Below are positions 7,376 through 13,659 of a DNA stretch of 16,346 nucleotides, one piece after another. The stretch spans positions 1 to 16,346 of the forward strand of contig DATKLX010000174.1 of the NCBI GenBank assembly GCA_035542155.1. The letters are read 5' to 3'. Numbering within the stretch: the stretch's first letter is position 1; every line of letters begins with the position of its first letter. A program made the position numbers and the translations under genes. Origin of the DNA: DATKLX01 sp035542155. GTDB taxonomy: Bacteria; Chloroflexota; Anaerolineae; Anaerolineales; Anaerolineaceae. Under the pieces are notes generated by a model that made no database searches, had not been told where the DNA came from, and saw only the letters and a list, made by a program, of their open reading frames with translations.

Positions 7376-8657
7376 ACCAATTCTAATCAGCTTTTTCCTG
7401 CTCGTCGTCCTGGATGCGCTCATCTCGATGACCCGGGCTTGCCTGCTGAATGCCCGCCCGGCGCACCTGTTGATCCTGCGCGAGCAACAGCCTGAAGCAG
7501 TCGACCGCGCCCTGGCGGCGATCCAGAGACCGCGCTTGCGCGTCAGCCTGCGCGTGGCCGCCGTGCTCGACCGGCTGTTGGCCGCCGGCCTGCTCCTCTT
7601 CTGGTTCGACGGCCAGTATGGGCAGAGCTTGCTCCCCCAGGCGCGCTTTTGGATTGGCATGGCCATCCTGTTCGTTTTTGGGGTCTTGCTCCTGGCCCTG
7701 GAATATTTCATCGAGGGGCGCGTCCTGCGCAAGCCGGAAATTTGGGCGGTCCGCATGGCACCATTGGGAATCGCGCTGGATACCCTGTTTACCCCCATCT
7801 CTGCCCTGATGATGACCCTGATGGACTATTCCAGCCTGGAAAAGAACGCCGCCGGAGTCACCGAGGACGAGCTCAAGACGTGGGTCGAAAAAGGCCGGGA
7901 AAATGGCAGCCTCGAGAAGGGCGAGCGGAAGATGATCTACTCGATCTTCCACTTCGGGGATACGCTGGCCCGCGAAATCATGGTCCCGCGCATCGACATC
8001 TATGCTCTGGAAATGAGCCAGTCCCTGGCCGAGGCGTACCAGGCGCTGGCTCAATCGGGGCATTCGCGGGTGCCGGTATACGAAGAAACCATCGACCAGA
8101 TCGTCGGCCTGCTGTACGCGAAAGACCTCATTGGGGTCAGGCTGCCCGAAACGACGCCGCTCAGCTCGTTGCGGGAGATGCTCAGGCCGGCTTATTTCGT
8201 GCCCGAGGCGAAGAAGGTCGACGAGTTGCTGACCGAAATACAGACGCGGCGCATCCACATGGCCATCGTGGTGGACGAATACGGCGGCGTGGCAGGGCTG
8301 GTGACCCTGGAAGATATCATGGAGGAAATCGTCGGTGAGATCCAGGACGAATACGACCAAGTCGAGGAAATGCTCTATCAGGAAGTGAGCCCCAACGAGT
8401 ACATTTTTCTGGGGAGAACCCCAATAGACGACTTCAATGAAGTGATGGGAACCCACCTGCCCAATAACGGAGCCGATACGCTGGGCGGATTCATCTTTAG
8501 CGAGATCGGCCGGGTCCCGGCGGGTGGAGAGACGATCCAGACTGAAGAGGTAATCCTCACCGTGGAACAGGTAACCGGACGGCGGATCCGCAAGGTCCGC
8601 GCGCGGAAGATCCAGCCAGAAGAAGAAATGCAAAAGGAGCAGAGCGATGCTGAATGA
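7368..8657 (+). CDS. CNNM/HlyC/CorC-family membrane protein with CBS pair
   Basis: Integral membrane protein of the family often annotated hemolysin C/CorC/CNNM, whose members have been linked to magnesium or cobalt transport or tolerance. Layout: hydrophobic CNNM-type region at ~5-155, with segments near 5-22, 68-82, 95-113 and 130-152; two CBS domains at ~205-262 (REIMVPRIDIYAL) and ~275-328 (AIVVDEYGGVAGLVTLEDIMEEIVGEI, the family hallmark); and a CorC-type C-terminal domain at ~345-412 (DTLGGFIFSEIGRVPAGGE). The membrane part is more divergent than the CBS part, and Arg24 lies just after the first helix. The start is a GTG that overlaps glmU; GGAG at 7360-7363 is only 4 bases away, so an internal start is possible. 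The 3' end overlaps cdd by 11 bases. Confidence 0.88.
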   Translation: MSEPILISFFLLVVLDALISMTRACLLNARPAHLLILREQQPEAVDRALAAIQRPRLRVSLRVAAVLDRLLAAGLLLFWFDGQYGQSLLPQARFWIGMAILFVFGVLLLALEYFIEGRVLRKPEIWAVRMAPLGIALDTLFTPISALMMTLMDYSSLEKNAAGVTEDELKTWVEKGRENGSLEKGERKMIYSIFHFGDTLAREIMVPRIDIYALEMSQSLAEAYQALAQSGHSRVPVYEETIDQIVGLLYAKDLIGVRLPETTPLSSLREMLRPAYFVPEAKKVDELLTEIQTRRIHMAIVVDEYGGVAGLVTLEDIMEEIVGEIQDEYDQVEEMLYQEVSPNEYIFLGRTPIDDFNEVMGTHLPNNGADTLGGFIFSEIGRVPAGGETIQTEEVILTVEQVTGRRIRKVRARKIQPEEEMQKEQSDAE

Positions 8658-9066
8658 TGAAACCCGCCAATCCCTGATCCAGGCCGCCCGGCAGGCCCGC
8701 CGGTGGGCCTACGTCCCCTATTCGCACTACCCGGTCGGGGCGGCGGTGTTGACCGAATCGGGGCGGATCTACGACGGGGTGAACGTGGAAAATGCGGCCT
8801 ACCCGGCGGGGATCTGTGCGGAACGGGTGGCGATTTTTAAAGCCATTTCCGAGGGCGAGCGGCGCTTCACGGCGGTCGCGGTGGTGACCTCAAACGGCGG
8901 CTCGCCCTGCGGTTCCTGCCGCCAGGTGATGGCGGAGTTTGGCATCCAAACCACGGTGATCATCGCGGACGAAGAGGGGAAAATCGTCCAGGAAACGAGC
9001 GTGGCCGAGCTGCTCCCGGGTGCTTTTTTGCCCGCGGACCTGGGCCAGGCGCCTCCCGGCGCTTAG
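8647..9066 (+). CDS. cdd: Cytidine deaminase
   Basis: Zinc-dependent enzyme converting cytidine/deoxycytidine to uridine/deoxyuridine in pyrimidine salvage; cytosolic, typically a homotetramer at this size (139 aa). Signature residues are all present: PYSHYPVGAA (24-33), the substrate-binding NVENAAYPAG (46-55), CAERVA with zinc ligand Cys57 and catalytic Glu59, and PCGSCRQ with zinc ligands Cys88 and Cys91. The ATG follows AAAAGGAG (8632-8639) by 7 bases and overlaps the end of the CNNM-type gene. The cdd-recO adjacency recalls the common bacterial ybeY/cdd/era/recO neighbourhood, here without era. Confidence 0.96.
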   Translation: MLNDETRQSLIQAARQARRWAYVPYSHYPVGAAVLTESGRIYDGVNVENAAYPAGICAERVAIFKAISEGERRFTAVAVVTSNGGSPCGSCRQVMAEFGIQTTVIIADEEGKIVQETSVAELLPGAFLPADLGQAPPGA

Positions 9067-9075
9067 GACGCGGGC

Positions 9076-9858
9076 ATGCCAGATCGGGAACGTTCTTACC
9101 GGGTCGAAACGGTGGTGCTGCGCCACTCGGACTGGGGCGAGGCCGACCGGATCCTGGTGCTCTACACCCGTGAGGGCGGCAAGATCCGCGCCGTGGCCAA
9201 GGGGGCCCGCAAGCTGCGCTCGCGGAAAGCCGGGCACCTCGAGCCGTTCACCCGCGTCACCCTGATGCTCGCCAGAGGCCGTGAGATGCCGATTATCACC
9301 CAGGCTGAGACGGTGGAGGCCTACCTGCCCCTGCGCGAGGACCTGCTCCGGACCGGGTACGCCGCCTACGTGGTCGAGCTGCTCGACCGCTTTACCTACG
9401 AAGAAGGCGAGAACCGCGGGCTTTACCGCCTGCTGGTCGACACCCTGGAGCGCATCTCCACCACACCCGACCCGCAGTTGGCGGTGCGCTACTATGAGAT
9501 CCACCTGCTGGATTTGCTCGGGTTCCGGCCCGACCTTGTTCACTGTGCGCAGTGCGGGCAGGAAATTCGTCCCGAAGACCAGTACTTTTCCGCGCAGTTG
9601 GGCGGCGTGCTGTGCCCGCGCTGCGGGCGCACCCATACAGATGCCAAGCCCGTGTCGCTGAACGCGCTGCGCTTTCTTCGCCATCTCCAGCGCAGCACAT
9701 TCGCGGAAGCCGCCAGGGCGAAAATCCCGGCCGCAGTCCAGGCTGAGATGGAAAGCCTGCTGCAGTATTATCTCACCTACCTGCTCGAGCGCAGCCTAAA
9801 CACACCGGCCTTCCTGCGCACGGTCCGCCAGGCCGGTCGGGAGGACCAGACCGGGTAA
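9076..9858 (+). CDS. recO: DNA repair protein RecO
   Basis: Recombination mediator of the RecFOR pathway that anneals DNA and helps load RecA onto SSB-coated single strands. The 260-aa length is typical. Residues ~5-80 form the N-terminal OB-fold (YRVETVVLRHSDWGEADRIL, then KGARKLRSRKAGHLEPF). A helical middle follows, with YYEIHLLDLLGFRPDL at ~139-154. A zinc-finger segment has Cys157-X2-Cys160 and Cys180-X2-Cys183, as in many RecO proteins outside Escherichia coli. The ATG lies 9 bases after the cdd stop and has only a weak AGGA upstream, so translation may depend on coupling to cdd. Confidence 0.95.
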   Translation: MPDRERSYRVETVVLRHSDWGEADRILVLYTREGGKIRAVAKGARKLRSRKAGHLEPFTRVTLMLARGREMPIITQAETVEAYLPLREDLLRTGYAAYVVELLDRFTYEEGENRGLYRLLVDTLERISTTPDPQLAVRYYEIHLLDLLGFRPDLVHCAQCGQEIRPEDQYFSAQLGGVLCPRCGRTHTDAKPVSLNALRFLRHLQRSTFAEAARAKIPAAVQAEMESLLQYYLTYLLERSLNTPAFLRTVRQAGREDQTG

Positions 9859-9866
9859 CGCTCCAT

Positions 9867-9880
9867 GGGGAGAAATCCCC
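9867..9880 (+). terminator. Short hairpin after recO, possible weak terminator
   Basis: GGGGA and TCCCC flank a GAAA tetraloop nine bases after the recO stop, followed by a pyrimidine-rich tract (TATTCCCTTTCTT) rather than a pure T-run. It could stop part of the recO operon transcript. The stem is only 5 bp, so the call is tentative. Confidence 0.4.
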
Positions 9881-10007
9881 TATTCCCTTTCTTCCCCAAA
9901 AGATGTATAACAATAGTTGACAGGGCTGACCTGCCGGGGGAAAGTTCCCGTGGAAATTCCGCTCGCAGTGGGACCGGTAAGGGGAAGCCTCCATTGCAAT
10001 CAGTGCA

Positions 10008-10040
10008 AGGCTATGGGCGCATGGGGAGCGCCCATAGCCT
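10008..10040 (+). terminator. Perfect 13-bp GC-rich hairpin upstream of the lipoprotein gene
   Basis: AGGCTATGGGCGC (10008-10020) and GCGCCCATAGCCT (10028-10040) are exact reverse complements with a 7-base loop, followed by GTTTAAT. This could be the main terminator of the glmU-recO operon with a poor T-tract, or a stable stem in the leader of the lipoprotein mRNA. A smaller inverted repeat, TTGCA-5-TGCAA, lies just before it (9994-10008). Confidence 0.5.
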
Positions 10041-10083
10041 GTTTAATGCAACCGATTCAGTATTGGCTACGTATGTCAACTGT

Positions 10084-10089
10084 AAGGAG
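10084..10089 (+). promoter_or_regulatory. Ribosome-binding site that fixes the lipoprotein start
   Basis: AAGGAG lies 9 bases before the ATG at 10099, which opens directly into a lipoprotein signal peptide. The frame is open further upstream, but those 78 codons run through the hairpin region and do not look like protein. Confidence 0.8.
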
Positions 10090-10098
10090 AATGCACCC

Positions 10099-10839
10099 AT
10101 GAAAAAACAAACCTTTGCAGTTGTAGCCTTTGCTCTTATAGCCCTGTTCTTCTTGGGCGGTTGCGCTTCGGTCTCCGGCCAGGTCATCCGCGGTTCCGGG
10201 AAAGTGGTCCAGGAAAGCCCCGCTGTGAGCGGGATCAGCTCTGTCCAGCTGGAAGGGATCGGCGACGTCGTGATCACCCAGGGTGAAACAGAATCCCTCA
10301 CCGTGGAAGCCGAAGACAACATCCTGCCCATGCTGGACACCCACATGGATGGCAGCAAGCTGGTGATCGGCATCAAGCGGGCCTACATGGCCGTTTCCAT
10401 CAACCCCACCCGGCCGATCCGCTATAACCTGACGGTCAAGAACCTGAATGCGATCGACCTGAGCGGCTCAGGCAATTTCAGCTCCGGAAGCCTCAAGTCC
10501 GGCTCGCTGGAAGTCAAAATCAGCGGCTCGGGCAACGTCGACCTGAGCAAAGTCTCCGCCGATCAGGTCACCGCTGAGATCAGCGGGTCCGGCAGCATCA
10601 CCCTGGCCGGCGAAGCAAAGAACCAGCAGATCTCTATCCCCGGCTCCGGGCAGTTCAAGGGTCGCGACCTGAAGGGCAGCACGGCGACGGTGCGGATTTC
10701 CGGGTCGGGCAGCGCGACCGTCAACGCCGCCGAAACCGTCGACGCGCAGATCTCGGGCAGCGGGAACGTGGCTTACCTGGGCAGCCCCAAAGTGAGCTCG
10801 AATGTCAGCGGATCGGGCAGCGTGACCAGCGCGAGATAA
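10099..10839 (+). CDS. DUF2807 (head GIN domain) lipoprotein
   Basis: A 246-aa secreted, lipid-anchored protein. Signal peptide: MKKQ, a hydrophobic stretch to residue ~19, then lipobox LGGC with Cys22 as the lipidation site. The mature part begins RGSGKVVQESPAVSGISSVQLEGIGDVVITQG and continues as a repetitive beta-helix-like domain with recurring ISGSG/LSGSG turns about every 15-30 residues, the hallmark of DUF2807 (putative auto-transporter adhesin head, GIN domain). The family's function is unknown; a cell-surface or adhesive role is only suggested. It is a single-gene unit: hairpins separate it from recO and a strong bidirectional terminator follows. Confidence 0.9.
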   Translation: MKKQTFAVVAFALIALFFLGGCASVSGQVIRGSGKVVQESPAVSGISSVQLEGIGDVVITQGETESLTVEAEDNILPMLDTHMDGSKLVIGIKRAYMAVSINPTRPIRYNLTVKNLNAIDLSGSGNFSSGSLKSGSLEVKISGSGNVDLSKVSADQVTAEISGSGSITLAGEAKNQQISIPGSGQFKGRDLKGSTATVRISGSGSATVNAAETVDAQISGSGNVAYLGSPKVSSNVSGSGSVTSAR

Positions 10840-10854
10840 AAGGTTTTATGATCG

Positions 10855-10895
10855 AATCAAAAAACTGCGAGCCGCGGGCCCGCAGTTTTTTGATT
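10855..10895. terminator. Strong bidirectional intrinsic terminator between convergent genes
   Basis: A perfect 15-bp inverted repeat: AATCAAAAAACTGCG (10855-10869) and CGCAGTTTTTTGATT (10881-10895), with an 11-base loop that contains a further GCC/GGC pairing. Read on either strand, it gives a stem ending in a six-T run. It sits between the stop of the lipoprotein gene (plus) and the stop of the RsbW-like gene (minus), so it can end both transcripts. Confidence 0.9.
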
Positions 10896-10900
10896 GATGA

Positions 10901-11314
10901 CTAGCAGCTACGCTTGACCAGGATGCAGGTATTGCCCTCTTCGGGATGGAACTCGAAGCGGATCTCGTCCATCACCTGGCGCATCAAAAAAAGCCCTGCT
11001 CCGCCGGGCTTGCACTTGCGCAGGGGCTTGTGTGGATTGTATTTGCGGACCTTGTCCGGGTCGAAGGGCTGGCCGCGGTCGTGGAGATGGATTTGAAAGC
11101 CATCCTCAGCGCGCACGCAGGCGCATTCGATCTCACCTTTGTCTTCACCGCCGTACGCGTGTTCAATAATATTGGTGCAGGCCTCGTCCAAGGCCAATTC
11201 GAGGTCATAAATGGAGCTGTCATCCAGGCCAGCCTGCCTGGCTGCCCCCTCGACGTATTGGCTGATTTTGATCAGGCTGTCGAAGCGGGCGGGAAATGTC
11301 ACCCAATCTGGCAT
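10901..11314 (-). CDS. RsbW-like anti-sigma factor / serine kinase (HATPase_c_2)
   Basis: A 137-aa GHKL-fold ATPase of the RsbW/SpoIIAB type. Such proteins bind a sigma factor or other partner and phosphorylate a STAS antagonist. N-box: ELALDEACTNIIEHAY with Glu44 and Asn48. G1 box: DRGQPFDP (from Asp79). G2 box: GGAGLFLMRQVMDEI (104-118). The chosen ATG is 4 bases after the stop of the upstream STAS gene, so translation is probably coupled. An in-frame TTG at 11353 with a nearby AGGA would add 13 residues and overlap the STAS gene; I consider it less likely. No sigma factor is adjacent, so the target is unknown and may not be a sigma factor. Confidence 0.88.
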   Translation of the reverse strand: MPDWVTFPARFDSLIKISQYVEGAARQAGLDDSSIYDLELALDEACTNIIEHAYGGEDKGEIECACVRAEDGFQIHLHDRGQPFDPDKVRKYNPHKPLRKCKPGGAGLFLMRQVMDEIRFEFHPEEGNTCILVKRSC

Positions 11315-11318
11315 ATTT

Positions 11319-11654
11319 TTAAAAAGCAGCCACGGCGCTGGTAACGTCGTCAAAGATCCTGAAATAATTGCGGATGCCGACCAGATCCATCGATTCGCGA
11401 ATTTTCTGATCGATGCAGGCCAATGCCACTTCGCCGCGGTTATATTGCCTGCACTTCTTTTGAGCGTTGATTAAGGCCCACCATCCGGCGCTGGAGAGAA
11501 ATTCGACCCCGGACATGTCCAGGGCGAGCTTGAACTTACCTTCGTTGATATGCTGGCTGAGCAGATCTACCAATTGGGGAGAAGTATAGCTATCGATGCG
11601 ACCCTTGAGGGAGATCAAAACACAACGCTTATACTCGGTAACTGTATGTTCCAT
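11319..11654 (-). CDS. STAS-domain anti-anti-sigma factor-like protein (RsbV/SpoIIAA type)
   Basis: A 111-aa single STAS domain, the expected phosphorylatable partner of the RsbW-like kinase encoded just downstream. Core features: CVLISLKGRIDSYTSPQL (11-28), then LDMSGVEFLSSAGWWALI (45-62), where Ser55 aligns with the serine phosphorylated in SpoIIAA/RsbV. The usual Asp before it (DSSG/DSTG) is Ser here, giving SSAG, a variant known in other STAS proteins. Two ATGs are possible. The second (this one) is preferred because GGAGG lies 6 bases upstream, whereas for the first (11660) GGAGG abuts the start codon. It is the first gene of a two-gene minus-strand operon. Confidence 0.88.
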   Translation of the reverse strand: MEHTVTEYKRCVLISLKGRIDSYTSPQLVDLLSQHINEGKFKLALDMSGVEFLSSAGWWALINAQKKCRQYNRGEVALACIDQKIRESMDLVGIRNYFRIFDDVTSAVAAF

Positions 11655-11660
11655 GCCCAT

Positions 11661-11665
11661 CCTCC
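11661..11665 (-). promoter_or_regulatory. Ribosome-binding site that fixes the STAS gene start
   Basis: GGAGG on the minus strand, 6 bases before the ATG at 11654 and directly touching the alternative ATG at 11660. The spacing selects the downstream start. Confidence 0.75.
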
Positions 11666-11704
11666 ATAGCTGAGGTCAAAGGGAACGTCTCTCCTGAGAA
11701 AAAA

Positions 11705-11713
11705 TTATATCAT
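11705..11713 (-). promoter_or_regulatory. Extended -10 promoter for the STAS/RsbW operon
   Basis: The minus strand reads TGATATAAT: a perfect -10 hexamer with the TGn extension. No convincing -35 hexamer is present 16-18 bases upstream, which is typical for extended -10 promoters or ones needing an activator. The expected start near 11698 would leave a ~45-base leader. The 30-bp palindrome begins about 20 bases upstream of this element. Confidence 0.6.
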
Positions 11714-11731
11714 TAATCAAAAAGAACTTAT

Positions 11732-11761
11732 TGGTTCATTGGGAATTCCCAATGAACCAAC
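11732..11761. repeat. 30-bp perfect palindrome in the divergent STAS / epimerase intergenic region
   Basis: TTGGTTCATTGGGAA followed directly by its exact reverse complement, centred on GAATTC. T-rich tracts lie on both outer sides (CTTTTTGTTCTT to the right; the complement of AAAAAGAACTTA to the left). It could be an operator for a dimeric regulator of the adjacent minus-strand promoter, or a bidirectional terminator-like hairpin. The flanking AAGAAC and GTTCTT can also pair across an unequal internal loop. Confidence 0.85.
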
Positions 11762-11920
11762 TTTTTGTTCTTAAGGTCCGTTTCATCCTGCCATCCGTGT
11801 CCAGGTTTTACCAGATGGCCTTGCATTACTGTTAGCCGGGCGGGAAGAAACTCCCTGCTTATTGCGATCCTGGGTAGAATGAGGTTTCCATCACAGCTCA
11901 CCTGGAAACCATTCGGACCT

Positions 11921-12934
11921 ATGCCCAAGCAGGAAAAAATACTGATCACCGGGGCCACCGGATTTATCGGATCGCGGGTCGTGCGGCGGTTGGCCGGCGA
12001 GGGCTGCGATCTCGTCTGCCTGACGCGCGGCACGCCGCGCCCGGAGCTGTCTCTCCCGGGGGTCGTCCAGGTCGTGGGCGACCTGACCGACCTGGCGAGC
12101 ATCCGTGCGGGGATGGCCGGCTGCAGCCGGGTGGTCCACCTGGCCGGGCTGTATTCCATGTGGCGGCGCGACCCGCAGGAGTTCGAGCGGGTCAATGTAG
12201 AAGGCACGCGCAACGTGCTCCGGGCGGCCGTGGAGCAGGGGACCATCGACCGCCTGGTCAACGTCAGCACGGTCGCGGTGTACGGCCTGCCCAGAGACCG
12301 GCCGTTCCGCGAAGAGTCGCCGCGCGGAACCGTTTTCTTCAGCCAGTACGCGCGGACCAAAGCCCTGGCCGACCAGGCCGCCTGGGCCTGCGCCAGCGAG
12401 CACAGCCTGCCGCTGACCGCGCTCTACCCGGGGATAGTCCTCGGAGCGGGGGATTATAAGGCCACCGGCCGCTACATGCACGACTATATCTTCCGGCGCA
12501 TCCCAAGCACCATCTTCCACAATTCGTGGGCCACCTACGTCTGGGTCGAGGATGTAGCCGAGGCGGTATTCCGCGCTTTGTGGGCCCCGGCCGCCGCCGG
12601 CCAGCGTTACCTGGTCGGCGGCACGCAACTGAGCGGCCGAGAATACAGCCGGCTGATCCAGAAGATCTCCGGGACGCCCGCGCCGCCGTTCCGCCTGCCG
12701 GATTGGATGGTGATGACCGTCGCTAACCTGCTGACCTTCCGGGCGCGCTGGACGGGGATCTCCCCGAGGTGGGGGTTATCGGTGGACGCGGGGCGCACTC
12801 TGCGGGCCGGTTTCTATTTCGATGGCACGAAAATCCAGCGTGAGCTGGGCCTGGTTTACACGCCGATCGAGGTGGCCATCCGCGAGGCGGTGGAGGATTA
12901 CCGCAGGTCGCCGGGCCACTCTTTCGCCAGTTGA
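11921..12934 (+). CDS. NAD(P)-dependent epimerase/dehydratase family protein (extended SDR)
   Basis: A 337-aa extended short-chain dehydrogenase/reductase. The Rossmann loop GATGFIG (11-17) begins ten residues from the chosen start, as expected. VGDLTD (52-57), VVHLAGLYSMW (71-81) and NVEGTRNVL (92-100) follow. The active site has Ser116/Thr117 (NVSTVAVYG) and the Tyr143-X3-Lys147 pair (SQYARTKALAD). LYPGIVLGAGD (168-178) and the YVWVEDVAEAV motif are typical of the dihydroflavonol-reductase-like and nucleotide-sugar-epimerase-like branches. The exact substrate cannot be assigned; sugar nucleotides, sterol-like compounds and aldehydes are all possible. The frame is open further upstream to 11765, but the extension is not Rossmann-like. 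The ribosome-binding site is weak. The 3' end overlaps the convergent phosphoribosyltransferase gene by 37 bases. Confidence 0.88.
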   Translation: MPKQEKILITGATGFIGSRVVRRLAGEGCDLVCLTRGTPRPELSLPGVVQVVGDLTDLASIRAGMAGCSRVVHLAGLYSMWRRDPQEFERVNVEGTRNVLRAAVEQGTIDRLVNVSTVAVYGLPRDRPFREESPRGTVFFSQYARTKALADQAAWACASEHSLPLTALYPGIVLGAGDYKATGRYMHDYIFRRIPSTIFHNSWATYVWVEDVAEAVFRALWAPAAAGQRYLVGGTQLSGREYSRLIQKISGTPAPPFRLPDWMVMTVANLLTFRARWTGISPRWGLSVDAGRTLRAGFYFDGTKIQRELGLVYTPIEVAIREAVEDYRRSPGHSFAS

Positions 12935-13494
12935 GCGGCTCCCGCCAACGGAAACAGATCTCCGTCCGGGCGAAGATCCTGCTGTTCCAGGGCGCCCGCG
13001 TATTCGGGGTGGATCTGGAATGCTCCGTCCTGGAAGATCACCCGGTCCCAGGGGTTGAGGATCAGCGCGTCGGAGATGAAGCCGATATAGTCCGGGACAG
13101 CCGCGCCCAGGCTGTGGGCGTAGAGCACGGCGGTGCGGGTTTCGGCGGCGTCCATCCGCGCCAGGCGGTCTTTCACGAGCTGGAGCGTTTCCCCGCTACT
13201 ACTGATCTCGTCGACGACGAGGACTCGGCGCCCTTTGACCGCCCGGGGCGGGCGGATCAGCCATCGCGGCGTTGAATAGGTCACCACATCGCCCACCCGG
13301 CGGGTCAGGTAGATGGGATGGAGGTTGGCGCGGAGGATATGGGCCATGAGCGTTCCCGGATAATACCCGCCGCGGCCCACGGCGAGGACCCATTCGGGAC
13401 GGTACGGCGCCGCGGCCTTCGCCAGGCCCTTGCACAGGGCGTGGAAATCATCCCAGGAGACGGGGGCAATGCCTTTGCGGGTGGAGTAGTCCAT
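12898..13494 (-). CDS. Phosphoribosyltransferase-family protein
   Basis: A 198-aa type I PRTase-fold protein, probably for purine-type bases or a related regulatory role. AVGRGGYYPGTLMAHIL (38-54) resembles the pyrophosphate-binding loop. VLVVDEISSSGETL (91-104) is the PRPP-binding motif, with Asp95-Glu96 in place of the commoner Asp-Asp/Glu-Asp pair and SSSGET as the 5'-phosphate loop. ALILNPWDRVIFQDG (143-157) resembles the end of Gpt-like xanthine/hypoxanthine enzymes. The ATG at 13494 was chosen because it opens just before the conserved WDDFHAL region and has AGGGA upstream. A longer frame to 13596 would run through the tandem repeats. It is probably co-transcribed with the penicillin acylase gene. 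Confidence 0.85.
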   Translation of the reverse strand: MDYSTRKGIAPVSWDDFHALCKGLAKAAAPYRPEWVLAVGRGGYYPGTLMAHILRANLHPIYLTRRVGDVVTYSTPRWLIRPPRAVKGRRVLVVDEISSSGETLQLVKDRLARMDAAETRTAVLYAHSLGAAVPDYIGFISDALILNPWDRVIFQDGAFQIHPEYAGALEQQDLRPDGDLFPLAGAAQLAKEWPGDLR

Positions 13495-13496
13495 AG

Positions 13497-13657
13497 CTTT
13501 TTCCCTGCCAACTTGAAAGAGCGCAAGCCAGGACATGTAGAACATGCCTCCCGGCTTGTTCTGAGCCGGTCTACCAGAGCGCAAGCGAAGACGCATGCGC
13601 TACATGCTTGTTCCTGTCCGGCTCGAAAGAGCGCAAGCGGGGACGCATGCGCTACAT
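13497..13657. repeat. Three tandem 52-58 bp hairpin-forming repeats
   Basis: Unit starts are at 13497, 13555 and 13607. All share CTTKTTC near the start and AGAGCGCAAGC in the middle (13518, 13576, 13628). The second and third units also share GACGCATGCGCTACAT. In these two, AGCGCA-A-GCG and CGC-A-TGCGCT can pair around a 4-base loop that differs (AAGA versus GGGA) while the stem is kept. The first unit is degenerate and forms a different small hairpin (CATGT-TCT-ACATG on the minus strand). The array fills nearly all the space between the penicillin acylase stop and the phosphoribosyltransferase start. Confidence 0.85.
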
Positions 13658-13659
13658 CA

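Noticed and set aside
9917..9945. TTGACA after recO as a lipoprotein promoter
   Set aside because: It is a perfect -35 hexamer, but no -10-like sequence lies 16-18 bases downstream.
9865..10098. N-terminal extension of the lipoprotein frame from an ATG at 9865
   Set aside because: The extension crosses two hairpins, is not protein-like, and would bury a clear signal peptide and lipobox.
11875..11880. TAGAAT as a -10 for the epimerase gene
   Set aside because: Placement is plausible, but no -35 or extended -10 supports it.
11765..11920. N-terminal extension of the epimerase frame
   Set aside because: Extended SDRs begin close to the GxxGxxG loop, and the extra residues show no domain character.
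13495..13596. N-terminal extension of the phosphoribosyltransferase through the tandem repeats
   Set aside because: The sequence there is repetitive, hairpin-forming DNA; the ATG at 13494 opens just before conserved residues.
13497..13657. Tandem repeats as a CRISPR array
   Set aside because: Only three units, with spacer-like parts that are themselves similar between units, and no cas genes nearby.
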